A stretch of DNA of 64,000 nucleotides from Undaria pinnatifida (GCA_012845835.1 JABAKD010000002.1:27950710-28014709), one strand, 5' to 3'. Counted from the first letter of the stretch, positions 49,001 to 59,990 are shown. The notes: generated by a model from the sequence alone, not told the origin. Made by a program: numbers and translations.

Positions 49001-52000
49001 GCTCCTCGTTGGCGTTTGCTTTGGCCTTTTTTTGTTGGTGCTGTGGAGCAGGATGCCGAGGTTTCGGCCCGAGAAGCCATCAAGCTGTGGCGGGCCAACA
49101 CTTCTGCGTGGCTGCAGCTTTCCGATGTGTTGGTGGACATGGTGAGGGTAACTCCCAACAATCGATACCCTAAGAGTGGTAGTGTGCTGTTTTTCCAGTT
49201 GCCTTCCAACAATGTACAGACACATGCTACATCGTAGAGGTGTACCATTTTTTTTTTCGTTGTGTGAAGTTTATTGATCACTTGATGGGCTCTATACACC
49301 GCGAGTAAGCTGAAAGTGCAGCCCGATTTGCCAAATCAATGTCTTGATTACTTAAAAAAACGTGCATATTACGAATCAAAAGAATGACATCAGTAATGAA
49401 ATTTCACCGATTTCGTGAATAGGTTAATGTTCATGTTGCGCAACGAGAATGGCATTAATGAGGTTCCGACGATTTTATTGATAGGTTAACGTTCATATTG
49501 CACAACAAGAATGACATCAATGAAATGAAATTTGGACGATTTTGGGTTAAGATGGGTTAAGGAGCCCCGTCATTCAGAAAAAATGTGTTTGCCCAAAAAG
49601 TGCCAAGATCTATCGTACCGCGCGTCTACAGATGCTACAGATGCACGGTGCATGCTTCGTTCCAATATAAAGCTATGTATTGCTCATGTCTCTCTACCCA
49701 TGATATAATACGTGCTTGTGATCCTATGTACCGATGTTTATTGCTTGCGCCATAGGGGTGTTTATTGGTTGGCAAGGATCCAGATCTCGCGCTGTTGAGG
49801 TTTCAGAACTGGCTGGGGCGGGCTTACTTGCAGCGTATGTGCCACGGTGTGCGGCTTTAATTACGTATGTGTGGATACCAGTCCCTATTCCCTAGATTGT
49901 ACAGCCTCCTTATCACTATAATCCTTCAAGATCATCCTGGCATCCTGGCTCCTCGAGGCAGATTCTGATGTGTTTCCTCGTCGTTGACCCTCGAGCGTGC
50001 GGTTGCACACATAACCCACTTCGGTGTGTCTCCACACTAACACCTCCATCTGAGAAAGAGAAACCTGCGAAGGGACCACCGTCTTACAATTGGCGTCGTC
50101 GGCAGGACAATGGGGACTGGTATCCACATGTGCAGTATTCAATTTCTAGTGGTATTTCGTGTGCCTTTCGATAATGTGCAGTGCAGAATCCATGCACGTA
50201 TAAAACAAATATTCATGTATCTTTCCGGCGGTACACAACGAAAAAAAAAATGGATTGTTGTGGCCTACATTTTGTGATTAGTTTATTTTTTCATCACAAT
50301 GTGACAGACGTTTGCTCTGACTCGCCATCAGACAGGGCAACCGTTTTTGGATTTTAAGTTTGTGTGTGCAGCCGTCTCTGAGCTACTGTACGATAGCAGT
50401 GTCGATAATGCGATCCACAATACATAGAATTGCGGCCCACGGTTAGGCGACGCAGCACATGAACAAACTCATAACCGGTACCTAGTGTATACCGCTGCAG
50501 CAAGCGCACGCTTAGCGCCGCGGCAATAAGGGAGTGACAAAGTCTGTATACACAGCTCTGGTTCTTGGAGCCGCCGGTGCCGCCGATTAGTTTTTGTAGA
50601 TAAATAATCATGCAGTCTCACCTGGTTGTAGACACAGCTATTTTATATATTTGCTCTAAGAACGTCAGCTGTGAGTTCGACAATTTTATGGTCGATACTC
50701 ATCTTTGCAAGCTGGGTAGTACACCGGTCGCCCGTTTATAGTAAGTTTTCATGAGGCGAAACCTAATCAATCGTAATAATGGATATTTAAGCGTGCGATG
50801 AACCATGAAGACATTAACGTGTTAGGTGACGTGAAAATTATTATTAATTGCATTTTGTTTGTGGGTTCCGCCAATGTATTGTTTTGCCGATAAATAATCA
50901 AACAGTCTCGTCTGGTGTAGACGTAGCTGTTTTATTTTTGGGTGCCGCCGATTACTGTTTTGTCGATAAATAAACGAGCAGTCTCACCTGATGTATACGT
51001 AGCTATTTCGTCAGTGGGTGCCGCCGATTTGTCTTCGTGGATAAGTAATCAAGCAGTCCCACCTGGTATATTCGTAGCTTGTTTTTTTTGGGTGCCGCCG
51101 ATTATTTTTCGTCGATAAATGAGTCAAGCAATCTCACTTGGTATACGTATACGTAGCTATATATATCATTTAGGGGGCTGTATAGGCCTTGGACCAGATT
51201 CCACGAAATGATTGAAGTATGCTTGACGTTAACTACCCATTTACCACTGCCAAAAACTATCCTGCGCTAACTGTAAATAGCTTTGTTCAAAAAAACAACG
51301 TGGGTGCAGTTGGGACGGGGACTTCCATCATAAACCCTAGCCCTCACCACTATCACCCGGGTTTTTTCTCGGAGCGAAGACGTGACGAGGAGTTAAGTGA
51401 ACGTGGGCTTTCAACCTTTTTGTTGAGAACGGGGCCAACTTTGTTGAAGCCAGGCCAAATGGTAGACTTTACTGTTTATGGTGTTGTTGTACGCCAGGGT
51501 TATTGACGCATGTCTTCTGTGGCCAGCCACGGACAAGGTTATGGCGTTGGAGTTAATCTGAGAACAGGATTGCCGACGTTTTATCTGCTCGCCCATTCAC
51601 CCCTCTGCGCCGCCTCCCCCCCCTCCCCAACCCCCCACCCCGACAACAACGGCGAAGGCAGCGTTCGTTTGGATGTTTACAACCCTATCCCCGACCGGCT
51701 GTTTTTTTTTTTTTCGAATTAATCTGTGGTGAGGAGTTAGTGTCGGCAATCAACCATTTTGTCCAACATGAGCCGAATCATAAACACTACCAGGTACCAG
51801 GTATTATGAGTAGTCTAAAGCAGTGAAATCTGTTGATCGTTTTGAAACAACCATGGGAGTGTGTTACGGCGGCCGGTCGCGGGAACGCAAAAAAGTACGG
51901 TGGGTCGTGGTCTCATTCGCGGCGCATCGGGCGCAGAGAAGTGGGGGGTATCTATGTGGGTTTCGGCATGAACGTTTCATTACGCGGACGCTTTCATTCG

Positions 52001-52221
52001 CGTGAGAAGAACGCCATTATACTGTTGCTTACAGACGTACTGACCGTTCATTCGCCCCCCCCGCCCCTCCCGGTCCGGACGACGGCAACGCTTGTTTCGG
52101 TTCTTTTTCCCAGGGGCGGGCCGACATAGCCTTGGAGCTGATGGCACAATTGAAAGCGGAGTTTCCGGACGCGAAGTTCGAGGCGTCGGAGAAAGCGGCT
52201 CGGATACGAAACAGCCGGTAG
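40090..52221 (+). CDS. Predicted plastid thioredoxin-like [2Fe-2S] ferredoxin fused to TPR repeats (nine exons)
   Basis: Exons: 40090-40377, 42939-42986, 43723-43805, 45088-45178, 46342-46486, 48382-48497, 49052-49141, 49756-49848, 52114-52221. Every junction is GT-AG and in phase, giving about 353 residues. Residues 52-77 are a hydrophobic leader ending GPGASAF, the ASA/F cleavage motif for plastid import in algae with red secondary plastids. A thioredoxin-like ferredoxin domain follows: VHVCTNTSCRK (C89, C94) and ETGCQGRCGQGPNV (C137, C141), so the C-x4-C and C-x3-C pairs of NuoE-type [2Fe-2S] folds are all present. From about residue 185 to the end are TPR-like helices: GDVLYQRGLHAEALACFSR, AIKLWRANTSAWLQLSDV, WLGRAYLQRM and ADIALELMAQLKAEFP. 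It probably carries a cluster and binds a partner in the stroma. The start is uncertain because the leader begins late; an upstream exon is possible. The exon 8 acceptor also has an alternative at 49776. Confidence 0.82.
40715..41697. repeat. Foldback: long imperfect inverted repeat
   Basis: The arm 40715-41095 is mirrored by 41284-41697 around a ~190-bp spacer. Matching blocks include ATTGATGATTGGTCAAT, AAAACCAACTGCTGTAGCAT, GTTGTCGAAGTACGCTTGAA, CCACACCACTCCACACA and CACAAAGTACGCGACAGCAG. The arms differ by small indels. It sits in the first intron of the ferredoxin-TPR gene, so the primary transcript could form a hairpin of roughly 380 bp. No coding is seen. Confidence 0.8.
41770..41911 (+). 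repeat. Tandem duplication, unit about 70 bp
   Basis: Two copies of GGCCAATCAGAAATCTC ... AAAATTGGCCANTCAG ... TGCGGGCACCTTTT ... CTCTCTCTC. The word GGCCAATCAG also repeats within each unit. Confidence 0.85.
41949..42536 (-). CDS. Hypothetical basic protein with an 18-residue repeat
   Basis: A 195-residue frame on the opposite strand of the host gene's first intron. It starts in a good context (GCGCCATGG) and has two exact copies of KAKGKGGALGSMKSQV, encoded by a 54-bp tandem repeat that keeps frame. The second half is rich in Ala, Arg and Glu (ARRQCKTFTLL, RESKLRWREKHD). A GTAAGA site near 42060 and an acceptor-like CCACAG near 42222 suggest it may instead be exons of a spliced gene. No family is recognised; chance coding on the antisense of repeats is possible. 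Confidence 0.35.
   Translation of the reverse strand: MVYTWLPSKAKGKGGALGSMKSQVEVSKAKGKGGALGSMKSQVKVRQGKRDPQGDLTAYSTLWLRATGYDTNVTAIRTVTPIPTSSSNPISHCLGATLHSVRQPQQCNLSGRSTEAAAAATAAVRLAQLRACNEARDEAIPRRTLIHRHTKAERAARRQCKTFTLLSFRMRSRESKLRWREKHDPDLRVYDQNSD
42600..42665 (+). repeat. CAACACCNCCT minisatellite
   Basis: Five to six units of a TCAACACCGCC type. A second array of the same unit lies at 43612-43720, and a GCCTTGACAGACA-type motif also flanks both (42700-42760 and 43535-43585), so the 42.6-kb and 43.6-kb blocks are an old duplication. Confidence 0.7.
43612..43720 (+). repeat. CAACACCGTTG/CACCGCCT minisatellite
   Basis: Second copy of the 42600-42665 array. It ends exactly at the polypyrimidine tract and acceptor of exon 3 of the ferredoxin-TPR gene (CTTAACTCCAG). 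Confidence 0.7.
44410..44510 (-). repeat. CAGCTTGCAAAGATGAGT-family element
   Basis: Minus-oriented copy with CTGTGAGATCGAAGA, TCGTCGAAAC, ATCTTTGCAAGC and GATCGCGCGTATTAC. Other copies: 15381, 16160, 50650 (-) and 27505, 58395, 59920 (+), with a partial at 33390. Confidence 0.6.
44938..45027 (+). mobile_element. Short TIR element copy
   Basis: Well-preserved plus copy of the 22286 family with TTAACGCCTTAACGAC at the left and CTCTAAAGGGGTCAA at the right. It lies 60 bp upstream of exon 4 of the ferredoxin-TPR gene. Confidence 0.7.
45409..45552 (+). repeat. (TAG)n microsatellite
   Basis: TAG/GTA triplets with rare GTT interruptions. A looser TAGTAC/TAGTATTAG-rich stretch continues at 45700-45880. 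It produces spurious Val, Ser, Tyr and Leu runs. Confidence 0.92.
47470..47739 (+). mobile_element. MITE, GCTACGATAG family (intact)
   Basis: About 270 bp with inverted termini: left ACGCGTGCTACGATAGAGG, right CTATATCGTAGCATGCGTC, each followed inward by GCACCACTTTTTT/AAAAGTGCTACC. The interior has CCATGGCCTAG and GGTTAAGGAGTCCCGTCATTC. No open frame of note. Confidence 0.8.
49221..49630 (+). mobile_element. MITE, GCTACGATAG family, with a different interior
   Basis: The ends match the family (ATGCTACATCGTAGAGGTG left, TCTATCGTACCGCGCGTC right). The middle holds three diverged ~65-bp tandem units of ATAGGTTAATGTTCATNTTGC ... GAATGNCATNAATGA ... CGATTT. It lies in intron 7 of the ferredoxin-TPR gene. 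Confidence 0.65.
50572..51170 (+). repeat. Minisatellite, unit about 75 bp, five units
   Basis: Each unit reads GGGTGCCGCCGATT ... TTTGTCGATAAATAATC ... GCAGTCTCACCTGG ... ACGTAGCTATTT. The first unit is separated from the other four by about 240 bp, which includes a CAGCTTGCAAAGATGAGT-family copy (50650-50745, minus). It is in the last intron of the ferredoxin-TPR gene. Confidence 0.8.
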
Positions 52222-53344
52222 CACAACATCACCACCAAGGAGGGATACACCATCACAATGCCGCCGGCAAGAAAAGATATACCTGGTACCGCTCTGGACA
52301 TAAATATAGAGACCTTCTTGGAGCAATAATATGAATCCGAATGGTCCTTAAATTTCCGTCCAGAACCTAGACCGAAGTTTAGAGGCCGTTGAGTATTGGT
52401 ATGAGAACCAAACGGTCCTTGAGAATCGTCCGCGGGTGTATGTTTATTACAAGACAATTTTCGTGCGGGCTGGGATATCCTCGGATCACATATAGCCTCG
52501 TCGTGCGTGCGGCGTAGGTTTGGCACGCCGCCTGCTTGTTGCCCCTCGGTGTACTCGAGGGAGCCAATCCGCGGTGCAGCCCACTCAATCGCCATCGAGT
52601 TTTTCGAAGAGCGATTTTACGTTTCCTACCGACATACATTTTGTGGGTCGCACGTTCGCCCTCGAGGTTTTCGAGAAGCGAAGTTATAAACATAACTAAG
52701 GTTACTTTATGTCTAGAGTGGCCGCTAGGACAAGCCCAAGCAGGCCAGCAGCCGGCTTTTAGCGCCAGAAGCTAACAGCAGGCGATGATGCACAGCACGA
52801 CTCGCCCCCAGTAGGCGGCCTTCTAGCGCCAGCAGCTGAGGTCACGTGCGCACGGAACGACTAGGCCGTGCTTCGTCAGTAATGACAGCGATTATTCCCC
52901 GTTTTTTTGGGTCGCATTTCGACCAAAGACACACCCAGCGGTGATACTGGAATGGCAGCAGAAGAATCCCGCTTCCCCTAGTAAAGCTGCTCCCTTCACA
53001 CACCCATCACAGCCACGGGTGAACATGCACAACCCGCTTCGCCGACATAGTAGAATGTGGGCAAAAAGGCCGACCTTTATGAGCACCTTTTGGAGCGTCC
53101 AATGTTACAAACAGTGCGAATTTGCCCACGTTCGGTGAGCTTGGCGTGATTCTAGCGTCCAAAAAGGCGCTTTCGAAGGTTGCAGTTTGGAGTTACTCGT
53201 CGTTCTATGGATTTTGCAGACCTTCCAAAAGGTGCGCAGAAGGTCTGCCTTGTGCCCACGTTCTACACAGGTGTCGGCGAAGAACGGGGGGGGTCCCGTC
53301 CACCCACGAAGAGAACGATGGCCGAAGTGTGCTTTTGAAAAAAT
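52222..53344. other. No gene seen; 3' flank of the ferredoxin-TPR gene
   Basis: A 188-residue minus-strand frame at 52029-52595 overlaps the last exon antisense and is a shadow. 52735-52860 has two copies of a TAGCGCCAGNAGCT word. Nothing else is recognised. Confidence 0.4.
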
Positions 53345-53530
53345 GCGTTGTGAGCCATCCCACGTTAGAGGTGAAAAATCGACGAGCAGTGGGATTGCTG
53401 AACTCTAGCGCGATAAAAATTGAAGGCAAGAACCCGGGGGGGAAAAGGGACGACACCTGTGACCACGGCTTGTCCAGAAGCTGGAAAGTAGAAGAGGGTG
53501 AAAAAAAGAAGAAGTAGAAGAAAAAAAGGG
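53345..53530 (-). repeat. Dispersed element (GACAAGCCGTGGTCAC family), copy 3
   Basis: Reverse-complement copy of the family at 23356 and 32935. Confidence 0.6.
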
Positions 53531-54005
53531 GGGTGCAGCATCAGTCCCTGATCCTTGAGCTCCCAACATGAGGAGTTCAACATCTCAACCGAAAAATGAC
53601 TTCGAAGGCACTCGTTCGCGCAACCCGGCCAAGCGTCGATGCCCTTGTCTCAAAACAATGCTTTATCGGTAAAATTTATTAGACTAACCGTTAGCTCCTC
53701 ACCTGAGGTGGAGCTCACCCGGACAGAAACCGTTGGGTATTAAAAGCGCCGCCCCTGCGGTGGGGTGTACCGGCGTTTTCCTGAGGAGAATGATGGCCGA
53801 TGCTTGCTTTTGGAAAGAGTGCGTTCTAGTGCTTTGTATGAGAGATTTTTAAAGTACCGGCGTTTTTTACAGAGCTATCGGTGGGCACGGTGTACGGTGT
53901 GTGCACGCCCTCCCCATGGTGCTCCAATGATGCCCTCCCCGAGATCACCACACAAGGTCAATTATTAACCCCCTTCATTCAGTAGAGCTGCGTTCAGGCA
54001 CGTAG

Positions 54006-54448
54006 GACGCATCCTACGATGGAGGTAGCACGTTTTCGTCTGAAATGGTTTCTGAATGACTGGACTCCTTAACCCCGAAACGTTGCAAATCTTGGCCATT
54101 TTTTCTTTTTTTGCTTTTCACAACCATGGACCTAACCCTAACCCATACGAAGTACCGGTCGAGAAGTGCCCTCTCTTGGCGTCCCACTGGGGTGAAATGG
54201 TTGAAAAAAAGCACCACATGGTGTGTGTATCACTGCAAAACCGTCTGAAATCTAGGCCATTTTTTTTTTTTTTTTTTTCTGATTTTTGTTGTGTGCTACC
54301 CAGAGGCCGTGGGACGTTTCATCCGGTAGCAGTTTTATTTTTCTCCAAATCAGTCTTTGCCTTAGAGAGATCTTAGGCTTCCACATTGAGGAACACCTCA
54401 GAGAAAAAATGGTGCGCACCCCTGCACATCTATCTTTAGCACGCGTCG
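54006..54448 (-). mobile_element. MITE, GCTACGATAG family, extended by an internal duplication
   Basis: Inverted family ends at 54006 (GACGCATCCTACGATGG) and 54448 (TTAGCACGCGTC). The inner block with GGCCATTTTTTNTTTTTTTG appears twice (54100 and 54258). A CCCTAA tract is at 54131-54144. Confidence 0.6.
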
Positions 54449-54471
54449 TTGGCGGGGACAAATTACCTGGA

Positions 54472-54803
54472 AGACGCGTGCTACGATGGAGGTATTGAGG
54501 TATACCTGGTATAACTTTTTGGCCAAAACATTGTCTGAATAATATGAAGGGTCTCCTTACATTTTATCAATCTAAAATCGTCGGGGAAAATGCAAGTATG
54601 CTTGTTTTTCAAATATTTTTTTGTTGTGTGCCCCTAAACAGCCAAGGGATCTTGGTTCATTGCCTTGCACTTTCATTCTATGTTCAAATCGATTTCAGTT
54701 TTTTTGGGGGGGGAGGGGAGGTATGGAGCGCCGCTCGTGAGGAAAAGTCAGAAAAAAAAATGGCTTAAACCCTCCAAGATGCCGTATCATCATAGCACGT
54801 GCC
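54472..54803 (-). mobile_element. MITE, GCTACGATAG family, diverged
   Basis: Abuts the previous copy. Ends are GACGCGTGCTACGATGGAGG and ATCATCATAGCACGTGC. Confidence 0.6.
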
Positions 54804-55563
54804 GAAAGTAATTAGACTAGCGATCATGGATCATGTTTGCACCGTTAATAGTAGCAAAAGGCTGAAGACAAGATTACGTCCTTATTTATTTTTTTCAGGG
54901 CCATATTGTCCCTTATTATGCAGCCCATCTATATCCATCCACCATAAACACGACCAGTGCGATTTTATCAAAGGCTTCCAGGAAGAGCGTACAACAATAC
55001 GAGTATTTGCGTGCTGCAGGCGTGTCTTACAGCTACTTACATATAGCAGTTCTCGGACACGTCCTCTACCGTAGCGGCCCGGGCTGCGTGGTGTGTGTGT
55101 AGTCGAGATAGATGCTGTATTCCTCACTTACTTTCTACTGTGTAGTGTCGCCTTTTTTGGCCTCTGAAGCCGGACAAACTCATAAAGTAAACTGTCAAGC
55201 ACGAAAAAAAACTCGTACGAACGACCAGTAAATTTGTCAGGTTTGTTTCTTATTTATTCCATCAGACAGACGGACGGACACAAGAGACAGACAACTTTTC
55301 AGCTTCCGTTTTAGAGACCACATCTTGACGTCCACAGTGAGTAGGGAATTTGCCTTTGGACTTACGAATGTGTAGTCTTCCAAAATGTGGAGAACGACTT
55401 AACTACTACTCGTGTCCTTTTTCGGCGGTACGTCAAGCGCTCTCATCCGTCTGGTGTGAACGCAAAAGTGTAGTAATGTCAGTAGTATTAATAGTATAGT
55501 ATACTAGATGCATGCATGCTGCGCGAGTGTCATACACCTCTTCTTGGTAAGGCACAGCCCTCA

Positions 55564-55838
55564 CACGCGTGCTACGATAGAGGTGCACCACTTTTTTTTC
55601 CAACACTACCCCTCGATTTGGGAGCTCAAGACCTCTCCCAAAAACTGATTTGGAAAAAGATAAAACTGCAACCGGATGGACGAAAAAAGCCCATGGCCTA
55701 GGTACAGTACACAGCGAGAATCATGCCCAAAACAAAATGGCCTGTTTCCGACGATGTTGGGTTAATGAAGTGAGCCCCGTCGTTTAGAAAACCAATTCCA
55801 GACCAAAAGAGTGCTACCTTCTATCGTAGCGTGCGTCC
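55564..55838 (+). mobile_element. MITE, GCTACGATAG family (intact)
   Basis: About 275 bp, collinear with 47470-47739. It retains GATTTGGGAGCTCAAGACC, the uninterrupted version of the site that carries the nested insertion at 22286. Confidence 0.8.
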
Positions 55839-55897
55839 TGACATGACAAACAAAAAAGAGCGTCTCGTTCCTTAATCTATTACCAAGAGCAGCCTGT

Positions 55898-56430
55898 TTT
55901 GGGCGCGTGCTACGATGACAGGAGTCTAGTGCTCACGTTCGAGTCATCTCACAGTGGGGGTTGCACTTTTTCTGGGCCATGTGTTTTTTCTGACCTTCTG
56001 ACCGGTTGAGCTCTTCTCCAGCGAGGAACTTACCGGTTGGTCCGGTAATCTTCCGGGTAGATTTGCTGTTGTAGGACGCTACCACAGTCTGTAGTAGTAG
56101 CGCGTACAAGTGTTGGTCGGACTGCGCGAGAGCGAATTCTTTCGACGTCCTGTCTTGTGGGTCGTAGATGAATGGGAGCTCACCTCATGTGTCAGGAGCT
56201 CAGAAACTCCCGCAGCATAGCCCTAGCTGTCGTAGGATGACTACTTGTGTTTCTAAAGAGGCATTTTGTTTTTTCTGAATGACGGGGCTCCTCAACCCAA
56301 AATTGTCGGAGTGAAAAAGTCATGATTGTTTTGAAAAATACCGTTTCTGTGTAAAGAATACATGGCATTGGGCAAAATGCGATTGTTCATCGGTAAAATT
56401 GATACCTGGTATTCCTTTTCGTCATAATCA
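55898..56430 (-). mobile_element. Composite: MITE interrupted by the 34-kb TIR-type element
   Basis: A family end (GGGCGCGTGCTACGATGAC) at 55898 and inner family sequence at 56260-56340 (CTGAATGACGGGGCTCCTCAACCC) are separated by about 270 bp related to the GAGCTC-rich inverted element of 34361-34879. Confidence 0.5.
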
Positions 56431-58394
56431 GTTTTTGCCGTGGAGGCAGTGGAGGGGTACAGAGCTCCTCAAGTGCCGAGCCTCAGACAACTAAAGATAA
56501 ACCTCTGCCGTGGCTTGTGTCTTTGCTTCGTGTAGCCAATCCCATATATAATCGTCAACTTCATTCGCTATTTTTTTCCTCTCAAGTCCCAATACGGTTA
56601 ACAAAAGGTACCAGGTATAAAGAAAAGTGGTATGGGCCTCCAGCAAATGAATGGTGTAAAAAAAAAATGGGACAAAAAACTACTCTTGAAATAAAGGCGG
56701 TCAAGAAATGGCTTGAAACATATCGGACAAGAAGAAATGACTGATGCAAACACAGGCCGGGCAAAGAAATGACTGAAAACAAAGAACGAACAAGAAATTA
56801 CTCGAAAATGGTTACATAAAATAACCCGAGAATGTCCACAAGGAAAAAAAACGTAAGGAGGTCAAACATGCGATCTGAATTGCCGCCATAGACCCCTGTG
56901 GTCACTATTGATAGCGGTAGCTGTCGTGAGCCAACAAACGCGCTAGTCGCAGCCAGTATCAGTACACAACTTAGGACACCACACACATCTGGCAGCCTGC
57001 ATGGCTAAGAGGGCAAGGATTGAGCCATCAAGCTCGGCGCTAATGAACCCCTTCCCCCCCGCCCATCCCCTCCCTCAGAAGGAAAACCTGTTGCGTCGGC
57101 CGGTCACACGACGGGATCCCCGCTCCCCCCGCTCCTTAGAGGCAAAGCCTGCGTCGGTCGGTAACATTACGGGACCCCTCCCCTCCACCTCGCTCTCGTG
57201 ACGCCGCATAAGGTATGAACAACCCTGTCTACTCGCGTATTATGGCGTTCAAAAAATGGACGACGGGGAGGTGCCGAGAGGTAAAAACAGGGCGCCATCA
57301 CGCCAACCATTATTGTACACATACGACGCCAATGACTCCGCGAAAACTACTGCATGCCGCGAGCGTTCGACACTCCGCGCCACCTCTCTCCACCTGTGTG
57401 TGGTGGCGAGGAGGGTGTCATATTTTCTATCCAAACGTGCCTCACCTTCCATGTACGATTTGCTTCCCATATCACGTCTTTGCCTCCCATCCCATGTCTT
57501 TGCTTCCCATTCCATGTCTTGGGCGCGGAAAAAGAAACTTAATATCATACCCCACGCGCTTTCAACACAACGAACCCAATATACAGACATGAGCACGGTA
57601 TTCGACCCATCCACCACGAAAAAAAACAGCACACACATGAAATATGACACAACCCATACTGCACCCCCTGCGTACTCGATTCCCACCCGCCAAAATCTTG
57701 GGGTACTAGAACAAAACAAAAACTCCGCCGCTGAGAACAAACCACTGAATAAGGAGACACGTTAGACGCAGCCCATTTTTGGTACTCAGTTCCTACCGGT
57801 CGAATATTGGGAAAAGAAAAAAAATCTTCCACCGACGAGAAAAAAAAAGTACCGAAATAGAACATCAGAAACATCACAGGTGCGTGGCTTTGGATGAAAG
57901 GGACAAAAAAACCCGGCGTACAGCACTCTCTCTCTCACTGCGTACTAATTTTTCTACCGCAAGTCTTATCCCGCCAAAGTTTGGGACGGGAAAAAAAAAA
58001 ATCCCCTGCCAAGAAAAAAGTACCTAAGGAGGCACACGGGACGTCCAAAGTTTTTGGTACAGAAACAAGAAAACGCTCCCGTTGCTCAGAAGAAAGTGCC
58101 CGAAGACACGCATCAGAAAACATCGGAACACATCAGAGGTCCGTGGTTTCATGGGGAGGGGGGGCGCCGGGGCCATACCCCCCCGTAGAGCCGTCGTCCA
58201 TAGGCGGCTTCCCCCAGCCCTCGTAGCCCGGACCAGCTCCCTCGCCGTAGTTGTCTAAGCGCGGTGCTGAATTTGCCACCCCGCGTGCGTGCGCAGAAGG
58301 AGGGATGCGAAAAAAAAACATAGCGAGGAATTGTTGGAACGCAATAAAACAAAACATGAAAATACACGTGAAATCTTAAACACGCGCGAACGGT
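56431..58394. other. No secure gene
   Basis: A minus-strand frame at 57249-57740 contains YDTLLATTHRWREVARSV and ends in GALFLPLGTSPSSIF, which reads like protein, but no family or exon partner is known to me. 57620-58140 has three diverged ~110-160 bp repeats (CGTACTNNNTTNCTACCG ... TTTTTGGTAC). Confidence 0.3.
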
Positions 58395-59990
58395 GAATCC
58401 TACTACGCAGCTTGCAAGCATGAGTATCGACCACTCAGTTGGCCGAACTCACATACCACGTACATACTGCAGTTTTAGGGAAGAGGACGGCAACATGCGA
58501 ATATCGCGTACTCCGCGGCAACAGATTCAGGGCGCGCGGGGGGGGGGGGGGGGTTCTTGCAGAACAAATCGTAACCGTATCAAGACAACAAAACCTGCCC
58601 ACTTTACATATAGTTTTACCCGAAAAGGACTTCGCAGCGTGTGCAGGAAAGGAATGAGGCAACGTTAAGGAAGTTTTGGGTGAGTCAACTCCGCCCGACC
58701 AATGTTCAACTACAGATACAATTAAAAAGAAAGAGGCGAAACGAAGTATGGGCGGGACCACAGGCCGGCGCAGGAGGCCCCATCCAATCCAATACTTACA
58801 TTAAATGATACCAGGTACACGGTAGTGAGACAGAATACAACAGTAAAATGGCGATCCAACCGTTATGCTCAAACTTGTCACAAATAATGGCACCATAGAA
58901 ACATATCGAAATGTCTCGGAATTTGCATTGCAAAAGAGGTCAGTTCTTTTTTTCGCTCATGAAAGCTCGGGAGTGGACCTGGTCACATTTCTTGAGACCA
59001 TCCCACCCACCCGGCGGTAGGATTATTAATAGCATCCTTATACTTCGTTACCCAGATCATTTACAGGTACTAACTCCGCGCAGAGTATGGGATACGCTAG
59101 TCCACTCAGCGCGGGGGGAAACACCAGACGAGACCTCCTGCCCAGCGCAGGAGGCCTCGTCCAATCCAATACTTGCATCAAAATAACGAATTATCTGGTC
59201 CAGTGAGCGACCGCTGTCCAGTTGTAAACAACAGCTCTGTCTGTTCGCGTGCGTGTTCTACCAGCCTGCCAGCACCGTCCCCTGCGGTATCCACTTGGTA
59301 TCCCCACAAGCGCAAACAACCAAACAATGCCAGCTGCTGCTGTCAAAAGAAAATGATGCACGGTAGTGAGACAGAACACAACATAAATCTTATCCTCCGG
59401 CATACCAAGTATGTGGGTAAAAACGAAGCCTACGCTTACCACAAATCCACAAATCCATAAAAATCCACACATATCACTCTGCCAATGAACTTCTAGCACT
59501 ACTGCTGTTTTTAGCAAAAACATTAAATACAAGAGGGTGCTTTCCCCATCTGCCGGAGGTTAAAGAAACAAAACAAAAACAAAAAACAAGAGGGTGCTTA
59601 CAATACTTACGGGATGAGCGGTTACCTGGTATATGATACGTATCGTGTGTCAAATTAAGTCTGCCGACGGCTTCACACGGATAATTTGCCGTTGAAATCC
59701 GCAAACGCGCAATAGAATGATGGTTGCTCGCTTTCGAAAGGGGCGCTGACTACCAAGGGTGGGTTTTATAAATTTCAGCTTTCGTACCTCTCCATACGAG
59801 TCATACATTAATAGTACCGGAGCGCAGAATGATGATGGACCGAAGTCTCCATTGACAAAACCCAGAGGATTCATAAATCTCCAAAGGGCAGTCTTCTAAG
59901 AATAAAAAACGCGCCACCGGTGTATCGCGCAGCTTGCAAAGATGAGTATCGACCGTTGAACTGATCGAACTCATACCTACCAGCAGCTGA
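58395..59990. repeat. Mixed dispersed repeats
   Basis: Two CAGCTTGCAAAGATGAGT-family copies (58395-58460 and 59920-59990). The GCGCAGGAGGCC ... CCAATCCAATACTT block occurs at 58768 and 59142, and CACGGTAGTGAGACAGAA at 58817 and 59358. AAGAGGGTGCTT occurs twice (59530 and 59589). No gene recognised. Confidence 0.5.

Noticed and set aside
52029-52595. 188-residue minus-strand frame
   Set aside because: Antisense shadow of the last exon of the ferredoxin-TPR gene.
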